A DNA stretch of 64,000 nt from Annulohypoxylon bovei var. microspora. Its lineage: Eukaryota > Ascomycota > Sordariomycetes > Xylariales > Hypoxylaceae. Each line of letters begins with the position of its first letter. Position 1 is the first letter of the stretch. Position numbers and translations under genes: made by a program. This document shows positions 1-10,967 of this stretch, one piece after another. The notes under the pieces were generated by a model. It had not been told where the DNA came from. It saw only the letters and a program-made list of their open reading frames with translations, and made no database searches. Location: assembly GCA_022836615.1 (NCBI GenBank), contig MU405374.1, positions 17,472 to 81,471 on the forward strand. Direction: 5' to 3'.

Positions 1-1732
1 GAGCATAGGGAAGGTTATGCCCCTATTCTCAAGTAGACTAACTAGGTAAATCTCCGATAGGAGGGTGATCTCTGATAATGCAAGGCCGAGTTAACATACA
101 TGTAAAATATTGTATGTATATATCATGTATATGAGAACTAAATATGTTAAATTGAATCTCGATGATTGTGGACTTGATATCCAACGGGATGTCCGTATAC
201 CCATGGTGGCAAAACAGGGGTGCGGAGGTCGGTTGTCTTTCGATGAATGGAGTTAAGGAGAGTTATACGATTGGATTTTCCTCTCTCCTACTCTCCCCGG
301 ATATGTAAAGAATGGAAGTTAATTACTTCTGAATATTGCCACCTATGAGTCCACATTTCCGTATCGTGACAATTTGATAAAGGTTATTATCATCAATCAT
401 AAGAAAGCAAAGATGACGGGACATAGTATCGACGATGTTGATGTTCTTAAATGCTAGATAGCCCTAGATATCTTAGATGGAGATTATATAACACCGACGA
501 AAAGGTTCACCAATTAGGGTTGAGACAACATTTTTGGCTTGAGTTCTGATTGGCTCTAGCTTTATACACACTAACAATTATACGAGGTTATTGAGTACAA
601 TCCTACAGACCTGTAGGTATCTGGAAACAATATTAAATCTGCTAATAATCGGCTCGGTATGTACATTTGTTCGCAATACTTTTGACGGCATGAGCTTCGC
701 ATTACGAAGCCATTGGTTACATGGCAATCCATAGGATACCTATTGTTCAATGTGGTAAGATTATTAGAATGAGCCCATGCAGACCCACGAGATAGGGACG
801 TCACTCGAAACTGAACAGAATGAATATGGTCGGTGAGGTAAGATTATTAGATTGCGAAAGTCTATCGGTGGTAGAAAACATCGATTCCTCCCCAAGTTCG
901 CGATGCGCAAATGCGGCGTTTTAACATCGTTAGATCGTGCCGCTAGGGTACCCTTACTGGAATCTATCGTGGGTGCAGGTGTCAAGATATGATTCAAAGG
1001 TGCCAATACATAAATACCGGATTGTCCGGAGTGCCGGGCATGTTCGAGAATAATAAATGGTAATAAATAACTGACGATGATACAGTGCTTGGTCAACTGA
1101 CAGCTGGCACCGTCATCGTGACAAGGTAAAATCGGAAAAGTAGAAATAAAAAAGCCATGAATAGTACGTACGATGGTTAAGAATTAAAAAAGGGTCGGAA
1201 GTGAGCCGGGATTTATTAATCCGACCCAAGCTTCCCATTGATCACGATGAACCTGCAAATCTAAGATCAAGAGATTCCCACCCCCCGAGGGTGAACCAAG
1301 TAGCATACCTAGGCTTACCCTCTTTGGGATACGTATCGTATGACCCGCTGAGGTAATGCTAGCAGGGGAGAATATTCAGGGACCATCGAAAAAGGCAAGG
1401 TTTGCTACCTTACCGCAAACGATGTATTCAATTCACGCCCTCGCCATAGTAGCTGAGGTTGTGCGGATCTGTGATTGGTTAAATTAGGCTTTAAATCCAC
1501 ACCTCGAGTGTAACGCGCAGGGAAGGTCTGGCCCCCGTACCAAAATAAGCATAGGACCCCTAGATCGGCAAAGGTACATTTGTACGATGTTAATGGTTGC
1601 GCCCGATTCCTAGAAGGTTGCACCCAAGCCATCGATCGGAGACGCAACTCCTAAATCTGAGAGAGAAGCAGGAGAGGCAATACAGGGCGGTCGAAGGCCC
1701 AACCCGGCCCTGTCTACCTTCCGTAAATCTCG
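1..1732. other. frq upstream region, no gene seen
   Basis: I see no convincing coding sequence on either strand; the open frames are short, have no family resemblance and lack splice support. From about 1.83 kb onward the plus strand becomes pyrimidine-rich, which fits the long transcribed leader of the clock gene that follows. Two GAT-core sites are listed separately. Confidence 0.6.
1240..1250 (+). promoter_or_regulatory. candidate White-Collar/light-responsive element
   Basis: The sequence GATCACGATGA contains two GAT cores in close tandem, resembling the imperfect GATNC...CGATN pairs bound by the WC-1/WC-2 complex at the Neurospora frq promoter. It lies about 1.4 kb upstream of the frq start codon. 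A second GATC-type site, ATCGATCGG, is at 1631-1639. Both are motif matches only; short GAT motifs also occur by chance. Confidence 0.3.
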
Positions 1733-2778
1733 ATGCAAAATACGATTTTTCTCATGCGTCCCTTCTTAAACATTATGAGATCCACCATATATTGGAGAGA
1801 GAACCATCTACCGTATTTAAACGCGCGTTTAATTTTTCTTAAATTACTATTCCTTAAACGTCAATCAAGATTTCTTTTCCCCTGCTGTCGCTTTCAAAGC
1901 ATTCACACGATTCCACGATTCTACGATCCACGATCCAACCCCAACTAAACGATTAAACGAGTCAACCGATTTTCTTGACGGAGCACGACTGCATCACCCG
2001 CATCGAATCTTCGATTATACATAATAATACTACCTACCTACTTCACTACACCCTGGAAATTATCTCTTTCGCACTTATACGCCCATCCCATTCTACCTAT
2101 ACACTTACTCCATTCGCCTGGCGGCCAATCCCTATCTAAGACCAACGCGAGCTAGCCCCGAGTCTCTTAACTGAGCTAGACTACCCTAGCTGTCTAGATA
2201 TATGCTAGACTAAGAGAGAAGACAGGAACTTTACCGTAGGTATGACGTTGCATCGTCAACTTTTCACGAATCCAACCCCCGTTTCGCTTACAGGAAGCCT
2301 GCACCTGAACAACATTTTGCAGACAGGTTGCTTCTACCGTCTTCTTCTACTCCCCTAATAGTTCCCGTCTACCCATTCGCTACAACCAAACATGCAACTT
2401 GCGCCTCTCCCAGCAAGCCACGATGCGCCGTCCACCATCCTCTTCCTAACTTATTAAAAACACTGCTCCATTTTACAAAATTCCAATTCAATTAACTCTT
2501 TTTATTCCCGCTTGCCGCACTAGCCACTAACTTGTTATGAAACCAGAATATCCTTATTAGCGACTATGTTGTCGCTGAATTTCTTCTACTTATTTACATG
2601 ATTGATTAAATTTTTTACTCTCCGAATTATTACCAGTATACGAAGGTATTAGTCGATGCGAACACTATGTCTGATTCTAGGAATGTGCCGGCGGCTTCTA
2701 GGCCTCCACCCATCACATACAAGAATCCGAGACGAACCTCGGCTGAAACTTCAATCACCCTGCAAGCACACCGCCTAG
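1733..2778 (+). promoter_or_regulatory. cluster of upstream ORFs in the frq leader
   Basis: ATG-started upstream ORFs were read at 1733-1948, 2202-2213, 2242-2358, 2392-2457, 2537-2560, 2566-2601, 2598-2609 and 2656-2778. The last starts 11 nt before the frq ATG in another frame and overlaps its coding sequence. Neurospora frq is known to have a long leader with several upstream ORFs that act in temperature-dependent initiation; this arrangement looks equivalent. The transcription start is not known here, so the most distal ones may lie outside the mRNA. A pyrimidine tract ending in CAG (2609-2636) could be a leader 3' splice site. Confidence 0.5.
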
Positions 2779-5663
2779 CTAGAGCTAGAAATGCTTCTCC
2801 AGCCGTTGCTCACACTACGACTAGAAGAAATTCGTCGGGCGACAGCAACGAAACAGGCCAGAGCGCCAAGAACTGGTTTGAGGCTTCAAATAAAAATGCT
2901 ATGGCCAACATGGACACCAGAGCGATGGACCTCGATCCTCCCTTCTATCAGAAAGAAACCGACGACTCTAATGAAGAAGCCGCGAAATATGGAGTATCGT
3001 CACACAGTCCAGCGTACGAGTTTATCCAGAGCCGTCTCCCAGATTTTCGGCCTGGCGTAGACTCTTCCAATGAAGAATTCCGTTCGGTCATAGATGACCT
3101 GACTGTCGAAAACAAACGCCTGAAGGAGGAATTGAGAAAACACAAGCAGATGGGGCCAGATTCTCTACGGAGAGACAAGCTGTTCGAGGTTAAAGTCCAC
3201 GGACTATCAAGCAGAAAGAAGCGAGAGTTAGAGGCCGCCTTACGGGATTTCACAACTAGTCTCAAAGACTCAAGCACCGGGACCTCACCGAGCCGAAAGA
3301 AGACCTCCAGCAAGTCGAAGAACATTCATCCATCGCTATCTAAGCATGCATCTTCATCATCGGGTTCTAACTCCAAACCCGTCGATTCGGCCTACGCGTC
3401 CATGTCAACTGGTCCAAGCTCATCTGTCCCATCACTACCGGGCCAGGCCAAGGCTGCGCGACAACGGAACGAGCAAAAGATTGAGAACTACTTGCGAGAC
3501 ATCCCCGAAGGTCTATGGCCAAGGCCTACCATCATGACCGAGAAAGAGAAAAAGAAGCTCGTAGTCAAACGACTCGAACATCTCTTCACAGGCAAAATGG
3601 GCGACCCAGCTGAACACGTTCCATTCTCTCGGGTACCTGAGCTTATTGCCGAGGACGTGCAGATGGAAGGGACCGACGATAAGGTCGTACCTCTACCTCC
3701 AACAGCAGCAGCAGCAGCAACAACTGATGTTACACGGGAGGCACAGATCCGACCGCGCCAACTGAGGCGCAAGGAAAGTAGTTCGCGCGACAATGGATCT
3801 GCATCAAACTCACATTCACACTCTAACTCGCATTCGAACGGCGATCAGACCGAACCTAGGGACAACGGTAACGGCAGCGGGAGTGGTAGCGGGCACGCCA
3901 GTGGTGCAGGACGTGGTAACAACATGTCACCTCACATGGCTATGCTACCCTCGGAGCAGCGCCCAACGCGACCACGCGATTTGGACCCTGATCGCAGACA
4001 GGTACCCTCAGAGAACATGGATTACATACGTCACCTCGGTCTGGTAGCCCCCGAATCGCAGAAGCAATATTCTGCAAGGGATGTATCGCCAGATGCGGAA
4101 GGTTGGGTATATCTCAACCTGTTGTGCAATCTAGCGCAGCTGCACATCCTCAACGTTACGCCCGCCTTTATTCGCAATGCGGTTTCGGAGAAGAGTACCA
4201 AATTTCAACTTTCACCCGACGGTCGCAAGATCCGTTGGAGAGGTGGAGCTGAAGGTACGAAATTCAACAGTGATAGTGGGAACAATTCGCAATGTAACCA
4301 ATCAAGTGATGACACGGACGGATCGAACGATCAGGAGCAGCGAAAGAAACAAAAGATTCAAGCATCTGGAAATGACGTCATCGCGCACAATCCTTCAAAA
4401 TTCGGGTTAGGCGTGCAAGATTCCAATTCATCCGAGAGTTTTCACTACAAACCATTATTTGTCCACCACCAAACATCGTCTTCCGATGAATTGCCGTCGG
4501 GAGGAGATGACACTGGCTCATCCTATGGTCCACCTGAGGAGAGCAATCTGGGGATGAACTCTCGTTGGGGACAAAGTGGTGTATCCGGGGTGTCACAGCG
4601 CAAGCGCCGTCGCGACGGTGCAATCATTTATTATAGTGGAGCACCATTCTGCACAGACCTGTCGGGAGATTTTGGAGAGGGGGAAGTCTCCCCCGCAACA
4701 TACGATATGACCTCATCGGCCGACCAGGGCAACCTAAGTAATCAGGGTCCAGTCAGCCTCGGCATCACCCGTCCACAATTCAGCCGCTCAACGTCAGGAT
4801 CGTCGTTGCCTTTTAGACCGCTCAGCACACTACCTGGCTCTCGAGACACACTGATGGATCTCGATGGATCTGATCTTCCAGATCTAACTTCAGACGAGAC
4901 CGACGATGACATAGACGCTGATTTTCCTTGGTCCGATAATCAGCAACATGCCTCCTTGGTGAACCTCGAGGCAAGTGGCTTAGGTGGCATTTCCCCTGAA
5001 GATCATTTTGTCGTTATCGTATCAACCCGACGACCGAAACAGTCACATTATGATGGGAATAGTGTCTCTGATGAAGATGATGAAGAAACTCTAACGAGGC
5101 GAACAAGACTTGTCGAGCGCCCGAGTCAAGAGACAACAGATTTGAAAGTTACGACAGAGTCTATCATCAGCAAACTAGCTACTATGACGACTGGTTCGCC
5201 GTTGCCATATCATATGACAGATATAATGACACATACCATTCAGATTGAATACCTTACAGGCAAGATTCAACGTCTACCCCCTGTACCTCTGCCACCTCCT
5301 GCATTCTACTTCCCCGCCGGGGATTCCGACCTCGACGATGACGACTCATCCGACTCTTCCAGCTCTTCCGGCTCTTCAGAAAGTCTGATGAGTAGGCGGG
5401 CTATATTAGAGGACGACCCAAGTTCAGATGTCGATTTGTCTGGGAACGATGAAGAAGACGAACATTCGGACGGCGGTCAAGCTTATGATGCTAGTGGTAG
5501 CATATCGCCTGAGGATATGGGAGAACTTCCTGACATCAGCAAGTTTCAACGAGGTCGCAGCGGAAAAGTCTCGGAGATATCCAAGATAACTACTGGAAGC
5601 TCGGCAGCAACTGCTGGCGGAGCTCCTAGTGGTTATAATAGTAGCGTGGAAGAAGACACATGA
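2667..5663 (+). CDS. frq: FREQUENCY circadian clock protein
   Basis: This 998-residue, intronless open frame is the negative element of the fungal circadian oscillator. FRQ scaffolds FRH and casein kinase I and represses the White Collar complex. Recognisable family landmarks are the MDLDPPFYQKETD segment (from residue 87), a coiled coil with VIDDLTVENKRLKEEL (about 141-156), a conserved block from PSENMDYIRHLGLV through the QLSPDGRKIRWRGG segment (about 447-527), the basic stretch near RKRRRDGAIIYYSGAPFCTDLSGD, long acidic/Ser-rich (PEST-like) stretches and the terminal GSSAATAGGAPSGYNSS. Length matches N. crassa FRQ (989 aa). Met87 aligns by memory with the N. crassa short-form start (Met100); extra Met codons lie at 79 and 82. 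A CAG microsatellite near 3700 encodes an Ala run. Much of the protein is low-complexity and probably disordered. Confidence 0.98.
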   Translation: MSDSRNVPAASRPPPITYKNPRRTSAETSITLQAHRLARARNASPAVAHTTTRRNSSGDSNETGQSAKNWFEASNKNAMANMDTRAMDLDPPFYQKETDDSNEEAAKYGVSSHSPAYEFIQSRLPDFRPGVDSSNEEFRSVIDDLTVENKRLKEELRKHKQMGPDSLRRDKLFEVKVHGLSSRKKRELEAALRDFTTSLKDSSTGTSPSRKKTSSKSKNIHPSLSKHASSSSGSNSKPVDSAYASMSTGPSSSVPSLPGQAKAARQRNEQKIENYLRDIPEGLWPRPTIMTEKEKKKLVVKRLEHLFTGKMGDPAEHVPFSRVPELIAEDVQMEGTDDKVVPLPPTAAAAATTDVTREAQIRPRQLRRKESSSRDNGSASNSHSHSNSHSNGDQTEPRDNGNGSGSGSGHASGAGRGNNMSPHMAMLPSEQRPTRPRDLDPDRRQVPSENMDYIRHLGLVAPESQKQYSARDVSPDAEGWVYLNLLCNLAQLHILNVTPAFIRNAVSEKSTKFQLSPDGRKIRWRGGAEGTKFNSDSGNNSQCNQSSDDTDGSNDQEQRKKQKIQASGNDVIAHNPSKFGLGVQDSNSSESFHYKPLFVHHQTSSSDELPSGGDDTGSSYGPPEESNLGMNSRWGQSGVSGVSQRKRRRDGAIIYYSGAPFCTDLSGDFGEGEVSPATYDMTSSADQGNLSNQGPVSLGITRPQFSRSTSGSSLPFRPLSTLPGSRDTLMDLDGSDLPDLTSDETDDDIDADFPWSDNQQHASLVNLEASGLGGISPEDHFVVIVSTRRPKQSHYDGNSVSDEDDEETLTRRTRLVERPSQETTDLKVTTESIISKLATMTTGSPLPYHMTDIMTHTIQIEYLTGKIQRLPPVPLPPPAFYFPAGDSDLDDDDSSDSSSSSGSSESLMSRRAILEDDPSSDVDLSGNDEEDEHSDGGQAYDASGSISPEDMGELPDISKFQRGRSGKVSEISKITTGSSAATAGGAPSGYNSSVEEDT

Positions 5664-6839
5664 GACTATTGTACCTTTACTCGCGCTCCGATTTCCCTAG
5701 CATTGCACTAAGCACATCAGTTTAACGACAAGGGATTTTCTGTAATAGATCTATTTTGATTTATGATTGTTATCTTACATGTATTTGGCCGGCGCAAAAG
5801 TTGGGCGGTTGCTTTTTCATGATATCACTACTTGAGGTTAGGCGCCGTGTGGCAGGAATTGAGGTGGAAAGAAATCTAGGTCCGGTTTATTATGTTAGCA
5901 TTCTCCCAAGACTAGCAAGGGGGATTATGATTATCCAATTGATGGTTCAAACAATCATACTTGACTGTGTTTACACCAGTGCTACTTAGCAGCTGAACAG
6001 TGTGTGGCTTGTAGGTGATACTGGACCGTTAGTAGAGCCGCAAAATGGCGTCAAAACAAATGAAGCATGTGCTCATCGAGTCTTATGTGATATAAATAGG
6101 CTCTCGCAACCTAAGTAAATAAGTAAACCGTTTCATTTTTCGAGTCTAGCTGAGTATTAGCATAGCAGCTTATACGCCGTATGTATGTGACGATCAACAA
6201 AATAATAACAAGGAATCTCAGCCACATCGGTCAGGCTCCTAAGATATCAAATATTAAGCGACCCGTTCATAAATTACCGTACGTCATCTTGCCTAAGGCT
6301 TTCTACTAAACAGCAGCCTATTTACTAAGCCACGTTGTTGAAGAACAACGAATTATGAGGAGCATTAAAATCCAATGCCAAGATCCCATAGACTGGGTGC
6401 GGATTTGTAGGGCTGAGACTAGGGTGTTATTAGGTAAGATCTACACGGCACGGGTAGCAGATGCAGATACGGCGTATTCCTAATTTGTTAAGGGCTAGGT
6501 AAATCTACGAAAAGCGAGCGCTCTTATGCTCTGATTAGCTGCCGTATTCAGCAGCCAATTGAATTCAGTAGAACTCGGCGTAAATGAGATACGCATCCCC
6601 AGAATATAAAATTTCAGCTCTAAGTCTCTTGCAGCTGTAAATGAGGCGGTAATGTTAGACCGTTGCATCATTAAATAGCATTGCCACGTTATATAGGTAG
6701 AATTCGGTTTTAGAAAGGTCGTTTGTGAATATATAAGATGTCTAGACTATCTCAGACGATCAAATCCACGTTCTACATCACGCATCAACTTCACAGGTAT
6801 CTGAACTCGGTCGTTCCTTAACCGATATCGAAGTTCAAG
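5664..6839. other. intergenic, no gene seen
   Basis: This is frq 3' flank and peptidase promoter. AT-rich with many stops; I see no coding pattern, RNA gene or repeat of note. Confidence 0.6.
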
Positions 6840-8740
6840 ATGGTATCTCCCAAAAGTCTCACTCCCTTTCTTTTATCGTTTGCCGCCCAAGGGAGCAAAG
6901 CGGCAACCCTCCCTCGCGATTATAATTCGGGAATCCAATGGGGTCCTTGCAAACTCAACACGACGCTCCCCGTGCAATGTGCGAAGTTGCCAGTCCCGCT
7001 CGACTATACCGACAATGGTAGCCAAATTCTGAACCTCGACCTCATCAGATACCCCGCTCAAAAACAGCCAAAGCGTGGCAGCATTATTCTAAACTTCGGC
7101 GGCCCGGGTCAAGACGGTTTAACCAGCATGCTTAGTTATGCGGAGCTAATGGGCCCGTATGTTACTCGGTTCCGTTAAGACATTTCGGGTCTCTAAACCG
7201 GTGTACCTAAGAGAAATGTTGACTGACACTCATACCATATAGGACGACAGGGGGCTATCACGACCTCGTCAGTTGGGATCCGAGGTAAGGGGAAACCGTC
7301 ATGATGTACCTATTTCATCGGGCGCGTTATAAACTAACAATTCTGAACAGAGGAACCGGAAACACCCTCCGATTCTCATGCTGGCCGAACGATACCTCGG
7401 GATATTTCAACAACATGGGTAACACACTCGCCGGTTCCGCGGACACTGCCATAGGAAAGCTGTGGGGAGAGGGTGAGATCATAGCGGATCAGTGCTACAA
7501 CCAGCTCAAGGACGTCGGCGACAAAGTTGGAATGGCGTTTGCGGCTAGGGACATGATGTCTATCGTCGACGCATTAGGCGAGGGTGGCAAGCTGAATTAC
7601 TGGGGTAAGTCTTCCGTTACAATTCATTATTTATGTGACGTTTAGCTGACGAGTCTGTTAAGGGATCTCGGGTGGTACAGCCATGGGAGCGACCGTCGCC
7701 GCGATGTTCCCCGATCGCATAGAGAGGATCGTGCTCGATGGCGTAATGAACTCGCACCAGTACTACAACTCTTTGTACGTCCCACCCTGCCCCCCTTTTC
7801 CCTCTTTCTCTACACGACAACACCAGAGGGCCTAAATTAACAGACGCAGCGGCGAGCCGGAGATGGTCGCGTCCTCGGACGCCACCTGGGAGGAATTCAT
7901 GCGCGGCTGCATCGCGATGCCGGAGAACTGCCCGCTGGGCCGCAACAAGACCTTCGAGGTGCTCGAGGCGGAGATGGCGCAGCTCTTCGACACCTTCCGC
8001 AACAACCCGCCCGTGTACCAGGAGTCGTACGTCGTCGAGTACACGCTGTTCGTCAGCCAGATCTTCAACACCCTGTACCGGCCTCGCGCGTGGCCGGGCC
8101 TCGCCAACGCGCTCGACGACGTGCTGCACGGCTCGCTCGACAGCTTCGCGGCGCTCGTGCTCGACGGCGGGCTCCCGCAGCAGGACCAGGCCATCCTCGG
8201 CATCCGGTGCGGCGACAAGGCGCCGCGCACGCACAAGCTCGCCGACCTCGAGCCCGACATGCAGGCGTACCGGCGGTCGAGCAGGTGGTTCTGGGACTGG
8301 GCCTGGGGCTACTACATGACGCCGTGCGCGCAGTGGAAGTTCGAGGCCAAGGAGCGCTACGAGGGCGACTTCCGCGTCAACACCAGCTTCCCCATGCTGC
8401 TGGTCGGCAACACCTGGGACCCCGTCACGCCGCTCGCGTCCGCGAAGAACATGAGCCAAGGGTTCGAGGGGAGCGTCTTGCTTACGCATAACGGTCACGG
8501 CGTGAGTCTTTTCCCATTTACTACCTACTCCCTTTCGGGGGGTTTGAATGTACCTTAGGTACCTAAGACATTAAGAGTGGGCGCTAATTTGCTGATGTTG
8601 TGTGTGTTTAGCATTTATCCTTGACGCAGCCGTCGAACTGCACGAACGGATTCATTCAGAAGTACTTCCTCGAGGGCACGCTGCCCGCCCCGGGGACGGT
8701 GTGCCAACCTAACCTGCCTCTGTTTTCGACCGCCACATAA
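6840..8740 (+). CDS. secreted S33-family alpha/beta-hydrolase peptidase (tripeptidyl aminopeptidase-like)
   Basis: Six exons read join(6840..7156, 7243..7284, 7351..7604, 7663..7774, 7844..8501, 8612..8740), 503 residues. The N-terminus looks like a signal peptide. Landmarks of the family are the GGPGQDG oxyanion segment, HDLVSWDPRGTGNT, the nucleophile motif G-I-S-G-G with Ser207, the acid in GNTWDPVTP (Asp434) and the catalytic His region THNGHGH (about 457-462), followed by the Cys-containing TAP-like C-terminus. Splice junctions are supported by frame and branch sites (for example AAACTAACA before 7350). It probably trims peptides outside the cell. Exon 5 is markedly GC-rich in third positions compared with neighbouring genes. 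It is 5 kb from the peptide cluster; a link is possible but not shown. Confidence 0.9.
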
Positions 8741-9454
8741 TCTGAGGGGTTATGATGGCGAAACTTAGCTTGCTATGACGTGTTGAATTTCGATTCAGCT
8801 TGTAGTTTGCTGTCTTCTATTAGATAGTATTGGTTATAGAGAGGGACTCGTCCTGGGTTTTACTTGGAAAATTCTTGTATATAAAATAGCATTAGGGGAT
8901 ACCGGGTTATTAATGTTAGACTTCCTGGTATCACGAGTCATGTCTTAAAAGGGCATCGTAGGGCGAACAATATACCTGGTATGAATTATGAATGTTGACT
9001 AGAATTATGTTGTGGCATTCATATCAACCCGTAAACTTTCCTGCATTGTTAACTTTAGCATAAGCTGATCGCATTGGATTATACATGCTGTTTACAAGTA
9101 TTCTTTTATATAACCCATACGCTTTGAGCGGAACAGGACATCATATGCCTTTACAAGACGGGCAGATCGAAACGTGAGTGATATTACATCCCGCACCTGT
9201 CCTCATCAGTCATATTTTTCCCCAAGCGTTTCTATGTTCCTTGTGTTGTTCCTGCGTATCGGCATTTCTTCTTCTTTTCACAAGAGCGGGATCGTCGCAT
9301 CCGCGACTAAATTCAACGCTCGATTTATCGAAGCCGTCTCGGAAGCTTCGAAAGAAAGTATCATGGCCTGATACCCCTTAAGGTGAGGAGTTGTTCGATG
9401 GTATATAACCCTGCTAGACACACTGCCCAGGGGAGGTTAACACCCATATCGGTA
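8741..9454. other. convergent intergenic region, no gene seen
   Basis: Probably the 3' flanks of the peptidase and F-box genes. Only short unrelated open frames are present. Confidence 0.6.
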
Positions 9455-10423
9455 TCAGATTAAATCGATTATATAAGTATTATCCCATTCATTCGTCGAA
9501 TCTTGTGCAGCATGAAGGAATTCCACCATGGCGGAGGGATTATCCACTAACCGCTCTGCATAACCCCATGACGCTGCATCCATTTCCTCATTTATGTCCA
9601 TTCCCACGACCTCCAATTTCTTCATGTTGACGTGGTATTCGAGAAGGTTGGTTTCTTCCCAAAAGCTTCGATGGGGGAGGTGATAGTGTGAAAGCGCAAA
9701 GTCGATGGACGGGTCCGGTTCATCAATCGTCTGGACTATGAGTATAGCATCGTCGCGGTTAGCCTCCCATAGTCGATGGGCGTGCCAGGCATCGACCACG
9801 CTTGGGGGAGGTGGTCTCTCGGAAAGGTGAGGCTGCTTCCATCGCTCCGGCCAGTTGATCTGGTGCTCGCCTCTTGTGCCAAGTACCAAGTTGTAGTAAT
9901 CCCCCATAAGTAACCCGCCAGGGAATTCTAGGTAGGCTACTACTATAGGCAGTCCCACGGGAAGATCTATGTCGCCAGGTCTCCGAACCTGCCACTGAAT
10001 CTTCGTGATAGGGGGAGAGCCGATTTGCATCTTCTTCCAAGAGGCGTTCGGCGCAAGCCATAACTGCTGTTGTTCGGGACTCATAAGCTGGGTGAGAGAA
10101 TACAGAGAGGTGTAGCTAGTACAGGTATCTGCGTCAGCTAACACCCCGTTGCGGAACCTTGTGTTGAAGAACCTCTCGACCATAGATGCCACGGTCAAGT
10201 TCTTCTCTCTGTATGATATGGGGGACAGTCGGGGAATTGTTCGGAAGAATAGCTTGTGTTGAAGTTTGGGAGACTTCTCGATGATCTCTTTCCATCGTTT
10301 TGAAACCCGCTGTGCATTGAAGAGAACATCACCGTTCTGGGCGTGGAAGAAAATATTCTCCATGAGCTCCGTAATATTGAATACTTTCTGCGCAGCAGCG
10401 CTCAGGGTGACGGTGAAAGACAT
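9455..10423 (-). CDS. F-box domain protein
   Basis: A single-exon frame of 322 residues. The start is placed at the Met of MSFTVTLSAAAQKVFNITELMENI because the F-box begins immediately after it; an in-frame upstream ATG at 10552 adds 43 residues with no family resemblance. The N-terminal domain (about 14-60) has the F-box pattern of a hydrophobic helix, then NAQRVSKRWKEIIEKS and LQHKLFFRT, typical of fungal F-box proteins. F-box proteins link substrates to SCF ubiquitin ligases through Skp1. The C-terminal 250 residues contain no repeats I recognise, so the target is unknown. The gene converges with the S33 peptidase. Confidence 0.8.
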   Translation of the reverse strand: MSFTVTLSAAAQKVFNITELMENIFFHAQNGDVLFNAQRVSKRWKEIIEKSPKLQHKLFFRTIPRLSPISYREKNLTVASMVERFFNTRFRNGVLADADTCTSYTSLYSLTQLMSPEQQQLWLAPNASWKKMQIGSPPITKIQWQVRRPGDIDLPVGLPIVVAYLEFPGGLLMGDYYNLVLGTRGEHQINWPERWKQPHLSERPPPPSVVDAWHAHRLWEANRDDAILIVQTIDEPDPSIDFALSHYHLPHRSFWEETNLLEYHVNMKKLEVVGMDINEEMDAASWGYAERLVDNPSAMVEFLHAAQDSTNEWDNTYIIDLI

Positions 10424-10758
10424 TTTCGCAGTGTGTAGGGGTGCGAATATGATAATATCAGAATCGAGACAATTGATGTTTAGAGTAGCCACGGAGTGGC
10501 CAGCAATGGTCTGTTTCGTGATTTTGGCATAGGAAGTGTAAGTTTTGTGCATCTAATGGTGATCAGAAATTAGAGGTGAGAAGAGGAAGTTCAAAATGTG
10601 AACGGTAGTTTGTGTATGGGTTTAACGAGGTGCTTGGCTCGGGTTTAGAAATTACTTTAAGTATGATGTATCTAATGGACCGAACCAGATGTATTACAGA
10701 AGATAACACTGTCATCTGATCAGACATTAACCCTTGTGGGCGTTAATGAGCTATTACA
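10424..10758. other. F-box gene upstream region
   Basis: Promoter-side DNA between the F-box start and the first transposable element. No gene or structured element seen. Confidence 0.5.
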
Positions 10759-10760
10759 TA

Positions 10761-10965
10761 CAGCGGACGCATTCAAAAGGTTTTATCGCTTGGTGACAGC
10801 TGGCGAGAAAAGTTGGTACAGCTGACTCGCAGCTGTCTGTATGAGAATGCAGCTAGCTGCCAATCGCCTTGCAGCTGGCCGTCACTCAGCTGACAGCTGG
10901 TAAGAGATGAGGGTTCAGCTGGCAGCCAGATTTGGTATGGTAAAAGTTTTTGAATGCGTCCGCTG
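10761..10965. mobile_element. 205-bp MITE with TA target duplication
   Basis: The two ends are inverted copies of CAGCGGACGCATTCAAAA (18 of 18 matching, with partial similarity continuing inward), and each end is flanked by TA (10759-10760 and 10966-10967). TA duplication and a CAG-starting terminal repeat suit a non-autonomous Tc1/mariner (pogo/Fot1-like) element. The interior carries seven CAGCTG palindromes plus GCAGCTAGCTGC and folds back on itself. There is no coding capacity. No second copy was found in this window. Confidence 0.88.
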
Positions 10966-10967
10966 TA

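Noticed and set aside
1597..1842. 81-codon frame upstream of frq
   Set aside because: It does not begin with ATG and has no recognisable product; only ATG-started uORFs were kept.
7617..8498. 293-codon minus-strand frame
   Set aside because: It is the GC-rich antisense shadow of S33 peptidase exon 5; its Arg/Val/Glu-heavy product has no family pattern.
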